Assembly: GCA_963763485.1 (NCBI GenBank)
Contig: CAVXOW010000003.1
Span: 310,001 to 374,000, forward strand
Direction of reading: 5' to 3'
Length of the DNA stretch: 64,000 nt
From: CAWCKS01 sp963763485
GTDB taxonomy: Bacteria; Pseudomonadota; Alphaproteobacteria; Rhizobiales; Xanthobacteraceae
Below are positions 45,222 through 53,376 of the stretch, in pieces (position 1 is the first letter of the stretch; every line of letters begins with the position of its first letter). A program made the position numbers and the translations under genes. The notes beneath the pieces were generated by a model that searched no databases, had not been told where the DNA came from, and saw nothing but the letters and a program-made list of their open reading frames with translations.

Positions 45222-45229
45222 GCCGCATG
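44959..45229. repeat. Pair of 21-base direct repeats 250 bases apart
   Basis: GGTGTAACGCCATGCCGCAT plus a final G occurs at 44959-44979 and again at 45209-45229 with full identity. A shorter related piece (CATGCGGCAT) is at 45434. They flank a small minus-strand open frame and could mark a duplicated site or past recombination. Confidence 0.75.
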
Positions 45230-45490
45230 ATCGAGCCGCTGTCCCGAACAGTGCGACAGTATCTCCGCGCCTTCGACGTCGCGGCCGTGTGGATCGACGT
45301 CAGCGGCAAGGCGCACGCGGGCAACTTTGCCCATACGTGGACAATTGGTCGCGCTCACATGGACAACCCGCAAGGGCGCGCCCGGCGGGCCGGAGCGACG
45401 CCTCACTGCTGATTAGATTGGATCAATCTTTCCATGCGGCATCGCTCGAGAGCTCGCCCGTTAAACCGTTAAACCACGTGCGACCTTAGA

Positions 45491-46018
45491 TCACCGCTCT
45501 TGAAGCTGGATTGGCGGCACGGACGGCGGTGCGGCTGTGTTCGACTGTATCGTAGAATTATACTGACTTGACGATTGAAGATGCCCCCTCGGCAAAGGCG
45601 CTGGTTCCGTGGCGGTGACCTCACCGAGGTAAGCACAATCCGGCGCGCATTCGTACGTCGTATAGCTAGTGAGCAGCTTCTTGTTATGAATGTGCACTCG
45701 ATTTTGAGTGACATCGTCGACCTCAATCCTCGCGCTATATACCTCATTTCCCGTGTCATTGTTGAGCACGATGATGTTCGTAGCGCCTGGATTAAAACGC
45801 ACAAAGGAAAACGTGTTTTTCGGTCCGAACGTAACGTCGGCTACTTTCGGATCTCCTATAATCGAAGTGACTTTTCGGGCAGCAGCCCCATCTACGGTTA
45901 CTGACTTTGCAAATCCAGGGGTCAATTTTAACACCTGTTCCCCGCTCGATGCTGACATCCAAGTCAGCGATGCAAGTGCAATCACTCCGAGACGTAGTGC
46001 TTGCGAAAACCCTCTCAT
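45491..46018 (-). CDS. Exported pilus-assembly/secretin N-terminal-domain protein
   Basis: The 175-residue product has a signal peptide (MRGFSQALRLGVIALASLTW, cleavage near ASS-GE). A single T2SS/T3SS pilus N-type domain follows: VLKLTPGFAKSVTVDGAAARKV, then DPKVADVTF and NIIVLNNDTGNEVYSARIEV. This matches the N-terminal domain of CpaC/RcpA secretins. The secretin channel domain is absent, and the last 60 residues are Ser/Pro-rich. Standalone copies are common in Bradyrhizobium and have no known partner. ATG at 46018 is chosen for the signal peptide. A repeat shared with the nuclease-like gene lies just upstream. Confidence 0.75.
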   Translation of the reverse strand: MRGFSQALRLGVIALASLTWMSASSGEQVLKLTPGFAKSVTVDGAAARKVTSIIGDPKVADVTFGPKNTFSFVRFNPGATNIIVLNNDTGNEVYSARIEVDDVTQNRVHIHNKKLLTSYTTYECAPDCAYLGEVTATEPAPLPRGHLQSSSQYNSTIQSNTAAPPSVPPIQLQER

Positions 46019-46080
46019 TGCGAGGCTCCATCCAATGGACCAAACAAACTTGCCAAGGGCGCGGATAAATTTTGTTGGTG

Positions 46081-46175
46081 CTTCATGGGCAGATGTCTGA
46101 TTGAGCTGCAATCCGAACAAATACGTAAGTATTTGCCACAATCACCGGATCAGTCCGACGTCAGATCGCGCTCGG
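46081..46175 (+). repeat. Dispersed repeat, copy 1 (second copy at 50821-50915)
   Basis: The 95 bases align without gaps to 50821-50915 with roughly four in five bases identical. Shared stretches are TGGGCAGATGTCTG, GCAATCCGAACA and TAAGTATTTGCC. Both copies sit just upstream of a minus-strand gene, 63 bases before the pilus-domain gene here. Confidence 0.75.
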
Positions 46176-46318
46176 CAAGCTTGCCGGCGTTCGTGATCTG
46201 GTACCTCGACCGCCAGGGCTTCAACCGGTCACGCTCGACCAGCGCCAGCGCGGTCGCTTTGCTGCGGGTCCTTCCTGCCGGGCTTGATATGAAGGCGCAA
46301 GCTCCCGAAATTCAGTGA

Positions 46319-46692
46319 CCGCGCAAGATCGTCTCTTGTCCGCTTTGGCGCGCATAGCGGACTGAGTTGGACATGGCGCGAGGTCCGCTGAGGGCCAAAC
46401 TCGGACATCGCCAAATCTACGAAAGAACTCCTAGGCCGGGTGCGATGCTACCGAAGTCTCGTCGTCGGAGTTCGCTATTCGCAATGCGTTTACCCGTACG
46501 GGGCGGAGAGCGCTGCCATCGAACTCGACAAGGAAACAAGCAGAGACTCCCATTTGTTAATCTCCTTGGTAACGCGCGCCGTCGAAGTGAGCGACGTACG
46601 TTCGCGGAACGGCGTGACTCTGTGGCGCACGTTCCTGCGACCAAGCGCAGCACCGATCTCGCTTGCGCTCGATTGTGTCTTCAGAAAGGAAC
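46319..46692. other. Gene-poor stretch with dispersed intergenic repeat
   Basis: No gene is supported. A 40-base unit (GTCCGCTTT ... GCGGACT ... GGACATGGCG, about 46338-46378) recurs with differences at about 49859-49897. Similar GACCGATGTCCGA sequences lie near 48656. These look like degenerate copies of a dispersed Bradyrhizobium repeat. Confidence 0.5.
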
Positions 46693-46881
46693 CTATTGGG
46701 ACACTGCGAAGATCTGCAATCCGGTTCCAAGCAGGGCGATGCCTAAGGCTGTCAGGAGGAGCGGAGTGCGCGCCGGAGTGTTCCTGTCCTGCGTCATGCG
46801 GCGACCGAAGTAATACGCGAGCAGCACTAGCCCAGAAAGCTGCAACGCCATTCCGATGAGGAATTCCAATTTAATGTCCAT
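46693..46881 (-). CDS. Small two-helix membrane protein
   Basis: The 62-residue product (MDIKLEFLIGMALQL start) has two hydrophobic helices (about residues 6-24 and 40-60) joined by a basic loop (GRRMTQDRNTPARTP). It is divergent from the NhaD gene with 81 bases between, so the two may share regulation. No family is recognised. An in-frame ATG 20 codons upstream is possible but adds non-protein-like residues. Confidence 0.55.
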   Translation of the reverse strand: MDIKLEFLIGMALQLSGLVLLAYYFGRRMTQDRNTPARTPLLLTALGIALLGTGLQIFAVSQ

Positions 46882-46962
46882 CCGCGCACCACAAAAGATG
46901 TTCAAGGCTATAGCCATTTCGTCGTAAACGGACGCGCGCATATTGCCGCAAGCGAGGACCGA

Positions 46963-48252
46963 GTGAACAGCTTACTGATCGCGATTTTCCTGATTTGCTA
47001 TCTCGCGATTGCGTTCGAGCATCCGTTGCGCATTAGCAAGTCGGCAACGGCTCTATTCGGAGCAGGCATTCTGTGGACCTGCTATGTCGTCATGAGCGGG
47101 TCGTCGGAGACGATGCACCAACTCGATGATACGCTAACGTCAGCGGCGAAGATCATCTTCTTCTTGATGGGCGCAATGACGATTGTTGAAGTGATCGATG
47201 CCCATGATGGATTCGAAGTTATCACCTCCCGCCTGCGCACGACCAACCTTAACGGACTGTTGGTCTCTATCTGCGTTGCGACATTCTTCCTGAGCGCAAT
47301 TCTCGACAATCTAACAACGACGATTGTGATGGTTTCGTTGATTAGGCGGATCATCGATGATCGAAAGATCAGGTTGTTATTCGCCGCAATGATCGTCATC
47401 GCCGCGAATGCGGGTGGTGCGTGGTCGCCGATGGGGGACGTTACGACGACCATGCTTTGGATCGGCGGTCAGATCACCGCGCTTGCTATCATCAAAGGGC
47501 TGTTCTTCGCGTCCGTCGCGAACTTGATTGTACCGCTACTTGTTGTCGCAAACAGTTTGCGCGGACAAACATTGCAGCTAATGACAACCGGACAAAATCC
47601 GAGCGGCTCGCGCGTCAGCGCTTTTGATCGCAACCTGATGTTCTTTCTCGGCGCAGGAATATTGATACTGATCCCGGTGTTCAAGACGGTCTCCCACATG
47701 CCTGTGTTCATGGGCGCGTTGTTCGGCCTTGGCATTCTCTGGGTTGTCGGCGAGATCGTCCATCGGAACAAGGCTGACAAAGATAGGGAGCCGCTGACTC
47801 TTGGTCATGCGTTGAGACGGATCAATTTAAGCTCCATCATCTTCTTTCTTGGGATTCTCCTTGCGGTGGGCACGCTTGAGCACGCGGGAATACTTAACCG
47901 CCTCGCGGATTGGCTCAACCACACCGTCGGTCGCCTTGACCTTATCGTGCTGATCCTTGGAATCGTCAGCGCGGTTATCGACAACGTTCCGCTCGTTGCG
48001 GCGTCGATGGGCATGTACCCGTTGAGCCAGTATCCGCAGGACAGCTTTCTGTGGGAATTCCTCGCGTACTGTGCGGGCACAGGTGGATCGATCCTCATCA
48101 TCGGCTCGGCTGCGGGCGTCGCCGCGATGGGCTTGGAGCGGATCGAATTCCTTTGGTACTTGAAACGAGTTGGCGGCCTCGCCTTGCTTGGCTATCTCGC
48201 GGGCGCTGCGGTGTACATCGTCCAGTATCGAATCATGCACCTAGCCCCATGA
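46963..48252 (+). CDS. nhaD: NhaD-family Na+/H+ antiporter
   Basis: The 429-residue product has about 11-12 membrane helices and matches the NhaD/ion-transporter superfamily: AIAFEHPLRISKSATALFGA, FLMGAMTIVEVIDAHDGFEV, FLSAILDNLTTTIVMVSLI, then AANAGGAWSPMGDVTTTMLWI. Near the C-terminus it has IVSAVIDNVPLVAASMGMYP and AGTGGSILIIGSAAGVAAMG. The paired DNLTTT and DNVPLV motifs are the conserved transport sites. It exports Na+ or Li+ in exchange for protons. The start is GTG at 46963, after a GAGGACC-like site. In an island it suggests salt or pH adaptation. Confidence 0.9.
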   Translation: MNSLLIAIFLICYLAIAFEHPLRISKSATALFGAGILWTCYVVMSGSSETMHQLDDTLTSAAKIIFFLMGAMTIVEVIDAHDGFEVITSRLRTTNLNGLLVSICVATFFLSAILDNLTTTIVMVSLIRRIIDDRKIRLLFAAMIVIAANAGGAWSPMGDVTTTMLWIGGQITALAIIKGLFFASVANLIVPLLVVANSLRGQTLQLMTTGQNPSGSRVSAFDRNLMFFLGAGILILIPVFKTVSHMPVFMGALFGLGILWVVGEIVHRNKADKDREPLTLGHALRRINLSSIIFFLGILLAVGTLEHAGILNRLADWLNHTVGRLDLIVLILGIVSAVIDNVPLVAASMGMYPLSQYPQDSFLWEFLAYCAGTGGSILIIGSAAGVAAMGLERIEFLWYLKRVGGLALLGYLAGAAVYIVQYRIMHLAP

Positions 48253-48380
48253 ATGGGTGGTGTGCTCGTTTTGATTTGTAAACGCACCCGCTGAGAGGCG
48301 GTGGGTTGCGTTGCAAAAACGATGCCGCTTGCTACGGGCGGATGATGCACGCGATACTCTCCACACTTGGGGGCTATTGT

Positions 48381-48563
48381 ATGCGTGCGTTCAAAATACT
48401 TTCCGTAAGCATGGCGCTTGTGATGTTAATCGGCGGCGTATCGGTTTGCTGCGCGTGGCTTTTGATTGAAGGGAGCTTGCCCATACCATTGGCGAGCGCT
48501 GCGCTAGCCTTCCTGGGCGCGACGGTCCTGATAGTGGAATTCCAAGATTTGGCGTCTCCTTGA
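48381..48563 (+). CDS. Small two-helix membrane protein downstream of nhaD
   Basis: The 60-residue product (MRAFKILSVSMALVML) has two hydrophobic segments (about residues 5-30 and 37-52). It lies 128 bases after nhaD on the same strand. A Cys pair (SVCCAW) is in the first helix. No family is recognised. Confidence 0.5.
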   Translation: MRAFKILSVSMALVMLIGGVSVCCAWLLIEGSLPIPLASAALAFLGATVLIVEFQDLASP

Positions 48564-48761
48564 TCCCTCGGAATGCATCGCGCGTGGCAATCAGACCATC
48601 GCAATCACCGAAACCAAAGCTTGGATAACGTGTCATCCGGATGGACTGACGATGAGTGACCGATGTCCGACCTTGAGCATAATACTTCCGCTTCAAACCG
48701 ATCTGCCGACTTGATGCCGACGAGTGGCGCTTCCGCTTCAGGGACCACAAGCGGTCATCCC

Positions 48762-49610
48762 CTACAGGGTGCGGAAATGCTGGCGATCGAGCGCGAGAGC
48801 GAGGACGGCCCCCACGGGTTCAACCAGAGTGGCAGGCTTGGATGGACGCTCATCGGGGTCAAACGCCAGCCCGATGACGGCCCACTGGCCCGCACGCGTC
48901 GACACGGGCCAGAAGTCGAAGCGAGAGGCGTCGAACGGGTAAACCCCTGCAGGGACCGATCGACAAGTCGTCAGTGAAGATTGCGCGGCCTCCATTTCCA
49001 CATCGAGGGGCTCGATTTTGCCGCGCCTCTCGATGAACGTTACTACAGTCTCCGACATAAGTATTACGACAACAGGAACGTGGAAGAGCGCTTCGAGAGT
49101 GCTGGCCGCGAGAGAGACGATCTCCTTTGCATCGTCGGCACCGACGACATCGTGACTATAGAACTGCAGAATTGTTGCTTGCCGCATTAGGAGCGCCGCA
49201 TCGTCCGCCCAGCGCCTGGCGATCGAGGCAACGCCGCTCGCAATACATCCGACAACGAAAAGCAGCCCAATAGCCCAAACGTTGGCCGGGTCATCGACCA
49301 TGAGCGTATAGCGCGGCTCGGTAAAAAAGAAATTGTACGCGAGCGCCCCGAGGACTGCTGAGCAGAGGGATGGTCCCAACCCGAAAGCCACCGCAGCGAC
49401 GACGACGGGTATGACATAGATGAGAGAAAGATTTGGTACGGTTACCTTGCTGTCCAACCCGACGGCGATTACCGTTGCAAAACACGTCATGACAACTGCA
49501 GCAAGATATCGCACCGCGATTGGAGCGCTTGATAGTCGCAAGACTTGAAAGGGATCGGAATTTGCGAGCTGACTTGCCTCGTTTGGCAACGTTGCTTTCG
49601 GAGTGGTCAT
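48762..49610 (-). CDS. KdpD-like sensor fragment: DUF4118 and GAF-like domains without kinase
   Basis: The 282-residue product contains the membrane part of KdpD. After a leader come four helices of the DUF4118 domain (VRYLAAVVMTCFATVIAVGL, LSLIYVIPVVVAAVAFGLG, LGALAYNFFFTEPRYTL, NVWAIGLLFVVGCIASG), then a GAF-like domain (about 130-270) that ends in LALDRQHFRTL. KdpD normally has an N-terminal KdpD/Usp domain and a C-terminal histidine kinase, and neither is present. It may sense K+ or ionic strength without phosphorylating, or it may be a remnant. ATG at 49610 is preferred. No kdpABC genes are near. Confidence 0.8.
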   Translation of the reverse strand: MTTPKATLPNEASQLANSDPFQVLRLSSAPIAVRYLAAVVMTCFATVIAVGLDSKVTVPNLSLIYVIPVVVAAVAFGLGPSLCSAVLGALAYNFFFTEPRYTLMVDDPANVWAIGLLFVVGCIASGVASIARRWADDAALLMRQATILQFYSHDVVGADDAKEIVSLAASTLEALFHVPVVVILMSETVVTFIERRGKIEPLDVEMEAAQSSLTTCRSVPAGVYPFDASRFDFWPVSTRAGQWAVIGLAFDPDERPSKPATLVEPVGAVLALALDRQHFRTL

Positions 49611-49944
49611 GGCGATTGCTCTTTTGGAAGGCGGGCGTTCGTTGATAGGGTCCTCGTTTGTATGGTCCTTGGACCAAGGAGTGTCGAGCGCGAACGACCC
49701 ATGATAGTCCGCTACGCGCATATGTTTTCAAGACGCTCGCGCCAGCAACGTTATAGGAATTTCATAGTTGCAGCGCGATGTCGATCGCCTGCTGCGGAAC
49801 GACAGACCGATGTCCGAAGTTGGGTTAAAGGCGAAATACTCGGCGCGAGCCAATGTCTTCCGCTTTGCACCTGAAAGCGGACTAAATCGGACATGGCGTT
49901 GAGTGCCCACAACCAGCCCTGACGGGTGTCGTCCAGAACATCCG

Positions 49945-50718
49945 TCACGCGCTTGGTCCTTTATGCCAAAGTAGGATCCGTCTATCAAACCACTCCCGGA
50001 CCCGGAGGGCGCAGGTACGCTCGTCCTCTCGTGGAGCATGCTTTGATGCCTCTTCGAGTACGCCTCCTAGTGCTGCCCAAGTAATCTGACTGATCGCCCT
50101 TAAATTCTGCAAACCGTCTGGTCGGTGTGCACCAAGTTTCATTTTCAGTTTCGATAAGTCGGAATATTCGGCGCATTCGCTTCGTGCCTTCCGGCGAACG
50201 TTCTTCCGATGATACCAACAGGCTGAAGAAGAATTGACGCACACCGGCGTAATAGCTGCCAACGTCGATATTGCGAAGCACTTGATCACGATCAGGTCTA
50301 GTGGTCGTCCCTAACGAGATATCGCTGGTGTATTTTGCTTCGATGAACCACACCCAAGTCGCCGCCTCGATAACGACGTCAATTTCTGAGATGCCCTCAT
50401 CGCCGCCAATAAGTAATCCAGGTGGTGGCGCTGCGCTGCGCCACAGCCTGATCACCGTCTCATGGTCTGACGGACAGGTCGTCGATGGAACGCCCGCTGC
50501 CATAGCGAAGGTAGCCAAGCCTCTGGCGTGATCTGCCGAAGAGAGCGGAAGACGTTCCATGTGACGGCATCTTCGCTATTGGCGCTCCGCAAGTGCTTAA
50601 GTTTACTGGCGCGCATGCCGGCAAAAACCGGATCATATCGGTCGATGATGAGATTATCTCTGAAGTCAGCAGCAATTTGGACGCCGCTCGGCGACAACCG
50701 GCCTTGGTCAAAGTTCAT
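49945..50718 (-). CDS. PD-(D/E)XK nuclease-like protein, two frameshifts
   Basis: Three frame pieces join. ATG at 50718 starts MNFDQGRLSPSGVQIAADF and continues through ANSEDAVTWNVFRSLRQI to about 50510. The second frame has GGDEGISEIDVVIEAATWVW-FIEAKYTSDIS and runs to about 50130. The third ends ISQITWAALGGVLEEASKH and stops at 49945. The E-x-D...E-x-K arrangement (SEID, then FIEAKY) is the active-site pattern of PD-(D/E)XK nucleases. The corrected length is about 258 residues. It may be a restriction-type or anti-phage nuclease, or a repair enzyme. The nucleic-acid target is unknown. A repeat shared with the pilus-domain gene lies just upstream. Confidence 0.55.
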
Positions 50719-50820
50719 TTGCGTTCTCGTCCGGCCTCTCGGCAAGGCACGCGCCAACCGGCGCTAAGCAAAGTGGTCAACGTTACCGCAAGCACGCTCC
50801 TTGCTCGCTTTCATGGTCAC

Positions 50821-50915
50821 TTCGTGGGCAGATGTCTGGATGAACCGCAATCCGAACAGTTGCTTAAGTATTTGCCGCGATCGCTGAATTGGTTCGACGC
50901 TAGATCGCGCTCAGT
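50821..50915 (+). repeat. Dispersed repeat, copy 2 (first copy at 46081-46175)
   Basis: This copy is collinear with 46081-46175 and shares TGGGCAGATGTCTG, GCAATCCGAACA and TAAGTATTTGCC. It starts 103 bases upstream of the nuclease-like gene start, the same relative position and orientation as copy 1 to its gene. Confidence 0.75.
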
Positions 50916-50948
50916 CGCGAACTACGCCGTGAGGCCAGCAGCAAGGCC

Positions 50949-51032
50949 TCAGCCGTGAAGTATCTGGACGGCGAGTGTTGCGAGTAGCAGCAGCCACGAA
51001 ACCGCGGCGCCAATCATTCCGACGATTGCCAT
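50949..51032 (-). CDS. Possible 27-residue membrane microprotein
   Basis: On the minus strand ATG at 51032 encodes MAIVGMIGAAVSWLLLLATL and seven further residues before a TGA. Nearly the whole product is one hydrophobic helix. It lies between the DUF6941-like gene and the nuclease-like gene in the same direction. The ribosome-binding site is weak, so this is only a candidate. Confidence 0.3.
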   Translation of the reverse strand: MAIVGMIGAAVSWLLLLATLAVQILHG

Positions 51033-51170
51033 TAGGTTTACCCGATGCGAAACGAGACATCGGTCAAAGCAAAGCGTCGAGTTGTCGGCAAGGCGCCGGG
51101 CCCAGCAGAAGGTTTGTGGGGCCTCGTGCGCGGCCGGAGCAGCGATTGGCGTGGTTCACGCCGAATTGGT

Positions 51171-51596
51171 TCATTGCCCGGTCGGGATAGAAAAGAGATC
51201 AACCTTAGGTGCTCCGATGGAGAGCACCGGTAATTCCCAGCGTCCATATGAGTCCCCCGATTGAGGGTTAATCGCCGTCAAGATCAATTTCCCCGGGGCA
51301 AGAAGCGGCATGCCCTGCATCTCTACCAGTACGCGACTACGTGGCTTTCCTTGAAAATCGGCAGTCAGTTCATTCTCAGCAAGCTGCTGTCCGTTCAGGT
51401 CCACTTTTAGCTTGAATGCGACAGTGCTTGGTTGCTCCGCTGTGGACTTCTCAAACAGCAAAGCCACCGTCAGTTTCGGAACTGCGGCCGGAAATGCGAC
51501 GGCAGAGATCTCTTCCATCATGTTGATTAAACTGATCGTATTCGAGCGAACGTCTTGAATTGCGATTTCGCAACAAAGAAAGGAAAGCAACTTCAT
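51171..51596 (-). CDS. DUF6941-like protein of unknown function
   Basis: The 141-residue product starts MKLLSFLCCEIAIQDVRSN and continues TISLINMMEEISAVAFPAA. It then shows a beta-rich pattern (KLTVALLFEKS, VAFKLKVDLNGQQL, LILTAINPQSGDSYGRWELP). The LxxCE...D...SLI(N) start resembles the DUF6941 family, small beta-sandwich proteins without assigned role; I give this from memory of the family. It is the third gene of a minus-strand run that starts with the papain-like gene at 52509. Confidence 0.6.
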   Translation of the reverse strand: MKLLSFLCCEIAIQDVRSNTISLINMMEEISAVAFPAAVPKLTVALLFEKSTAEQPSTVAFKLKVDLNGQQLAENELTADFQGKPRSRVLVEMQGMPLLAPGKLILTAINPQSGDSYGRWELPVLSIGAPKVDLFSIPTGQ

Positions 51597-51718
51597 GGCT
51601 CTCGCCGCGGAAAGCGAACTACGTCAAACGTAGACGATGTTCGCGAGGCGATGCTGACCACGTTGTCCAACACATGAATAGGCAACTGGATGGATTGTAG
51701 TTGGACGGTACGTATCGA

Positions 51719-52036
51719 TCAAAATCTGAGGAATGGGGGCATCCATTTGTACAGCGGATCTGCTCGGAATTCTTGAGCGTCCTTTAAGAACTTCATCTCT
51801 GGTTTGAGCGACAGCGCGGCCAGACAGAGATAGGGTGTAACTAGTTCGCGAATTGTGTTCGGCTCGCGTTGTATCGCGGCGACGTAGGTTTTGAGCAACT
51901 CTTCTCCCGATACCGCTTGGCTCAGAAGCGGAGTAGCTTTGTCTTCCTTGAGGCGACGAACCAGGAAGTTGGGCGTATTTGCCACGACAAAATTGGCTTC
52001 GACGTTCGAGGTGTCGATCCAGGCTGGAATGCTCAT
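51719..52036 (-). CDS. Hypothetical partner of the papain-like protein
   Basis: The 105-residue product (MSIPAWIDTSNVEANFVVAN start) is mixed alpha/beta with a helical middle (SGEELLKTYVAAIQREPNTI, LVTPYLCLAALSLKPEMKFL) and an aromatic C-terminus (PLYKWMPPFLRF). Its ATG overlaps the stop of the upstream papain-like gene by 4 bases, so translation is coupled and the products probably work together. No family is recognised. Confidence 0.6.
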   Translation of the reverse strand: MSIPAWIDTSNVEANFVVANTPNFLVRRLKEDKATPLLSQAVSGEELLKTYVAAIQREPNTIRELVTPYLCLAALSLKPEMKFLKDAQEFRADPLYKWMPPFLRF

Positions 52037-52509
52037 TTGGACACCCTGTAAAATTCCTTGGTCGTCCCAGGATAGGGACAGTCGTTCATATTGTGGATGA
52101 CTTCATGGCACTCGCCCCACTTACTGAGCACCTTCACAGCGAGTTGCATGACCTCTACCACAATACCCGAGTGGCTGATGTCTCCCTGATCGTCGACATA
52201 AATAACGATATCACCGGGGAGGACCTCGTTGCGAGGCACCCTAACATAGTCATCATGTTGAACAATTTCTTCAACGACCCGCGGATTTTCGATCCCTGTC
52301 CTGCGGCTGGCGAAAGTAAGCCCGTGACAGTTGTAGCTAGAAGACGCCCCGCCGCGGGCGTGAAGTGCGCCAGGATGCTTGAGTTTCCAACCTTGGCATT
52401 GGGCAACCTTGCCAGGCCCCAGCGGTGATCGATCGAAGTGATTTTCGATGTTCTTTCCAAGGCGCGTCTCGGTCCTGATCGAACCCCTTAAGAGGATAAC
52501 GCCCGCCAT
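52033..52509 (-). CDS. Papain-like (NlpC/P60 or CHAP-type) hydrolase
   Basis: The 158-residue product has the circularly ordered Cys-His arrangement of NlpC/P60 and CHAP domains: Cys in SYNCHGLTFASRRTG (about residue 60), then NEVLPGDIVIYVDDQGDISHSGIVVE with the likely catalytic His (about 113). A third polar site follows in SKWGECHEVIHNMNDCPY. Such enzymes cleave peptidoglycan peptides or amide bonds, including toxins. No signal peptide is visible, so it acts in the cytoplasm or is exported by another route. It heads the operon with the 105-residue gene and the DUF6941-like gene. ATG at 52509 is used. Confidence 0.65.
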   Translation of the reverse strand: MAGVILLRGSIRTETRLGKNIENHFDRSPLGPGKVAQCQGWKLKHPGALHARGGASSSYNCHGLTFASRRTGIENPRVVEEIVQHDDYVRVPRNEVLPGDIVIYVDDQGDISHSGIVVEVMQLAVKVLSKWGECHEVIHNMNDCPYPGTTKEFYRVSK

Positions 52510-52843
52510 ACGCTAGTTGCTCGAATTGCCTTAGTTAATGTCCCACGGATGGGCGAACAGGGTAAGGCTTTTCGCTTCCGATAGCGCATCGAACCGCAAC
52601 TTTAGCGAGAGAGCAAGCGAGATCGCGCCAAAGCCGCCCCGGAGGGGGCTCGGCAAATCACCTGATCAGGCGCGCACGATCACTGTGGGCCTAGAAACCT
52701 AAAACTAGTGCTGCCCGTGTCATCATTGAGCTTTGGTCGCTGCGTTGCGCGGGTGCCAGTGCGTATGGGGCACGAGCTGTGGCCTTTGGCCGGGGGGCCG
52801 TCGTTATGTCCAAGGCCGTAAGGCCTAAAAGCGGCGCGCCTGT
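52510..52843. other. Gene-free stretch upstream of the papain-like operon
   Basis: No gene is supported in these bases. A GC-rich hairpin (GCCCC-GGAG-GGGGC type) lies near 52632, and inverted GGCC-rich sequence near 52775-52825. The promoter of the minus-strand operon should be here. Confidence 0.4.
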
Positions 52844-52909
52844 CTCACTGGCAGGTTTCTAGCCGGGCCGCGGTGACGCGCGGAAGGCCTGAGAGGCCAA
52901 ACCAGTGAG
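52844..52909 (+). ncRNA. Candidate structured RNA element
   Basis: CTCACTGG (52844-52851) pairs with CCAGTGAG (52902-52909), and TTT pairs with AAA just inside. An inner hairpin GGCCT-gag-AGGCC lies at 52886-52898. A similar AAGGCC...GGCCT motif precedes the element at 52812. The structure has no coding capacity. It could be a regulatory RNA or a recombination site. Found by eye only. Confidence 0.35.
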
Positions 52910-52958
52910 CAACCATCATGACGGCATCATCGACTTTCAGGACGCAGCGCGTGAGGGT

Positions 52959-53174
52959 TCATTGCATCCTCGTAAGAGCCTCAGTTGGGGGTGTCTTTGC
53001 TTGGCCGCCACCTGCGAAAAGGTCACGGTTGCGGAGTACAGCTTCAATGAGGCTGGCATCGATTGCCCTGAGGGCGTCCAGGATTTCTCGTTTCATTGCC
53101 TCGTCGAGCATCCGGCGGCGTTCAATGTCGTGCTGGTCGGCCAGGATCGCATTCGGCGATCGAGCGCGGGTCCA
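52959..53174 (-). CDS. Possible broken small gene
   Basis: On the minus strand ATG at 53174 gives MDPRSIAE. After one extra base near 53153 the frame continues ILADQHDIERRRMLDEAMK and EILDALRAIDASLIEAVLRN to a stop at 52959. The corrected product of about 71 residues is strongly helical and amphipathic. The start could also be further upstream. No family is recognised. Confidence 0.35.
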   Translation of the reverse strand, partial: WTRARSPNAILADQHDIERRRMLDEAMKREILDALRAIDASLIEAVLRNRDLFAGGGQAKTPPTEALTRMQ

Positions 53175-53376
53175 TGGCGAGTTCGGTATGAATGCGCGCC
53201 AGGCTGTTGAACAACCACAAGATCAGAGTTCACAATTCGACTTCAGAGATTTGGGTGATGAATGCACGAAGCGGGACCGGGAAGGTTGCCTGGTCGTTCA
53301 TGTCGCTAGTTTCAGGGGCGGAGCTAAAATCGAAGTGAGCGCAACACCAACGCAACACGAGATCGAGAAAGCCTAA

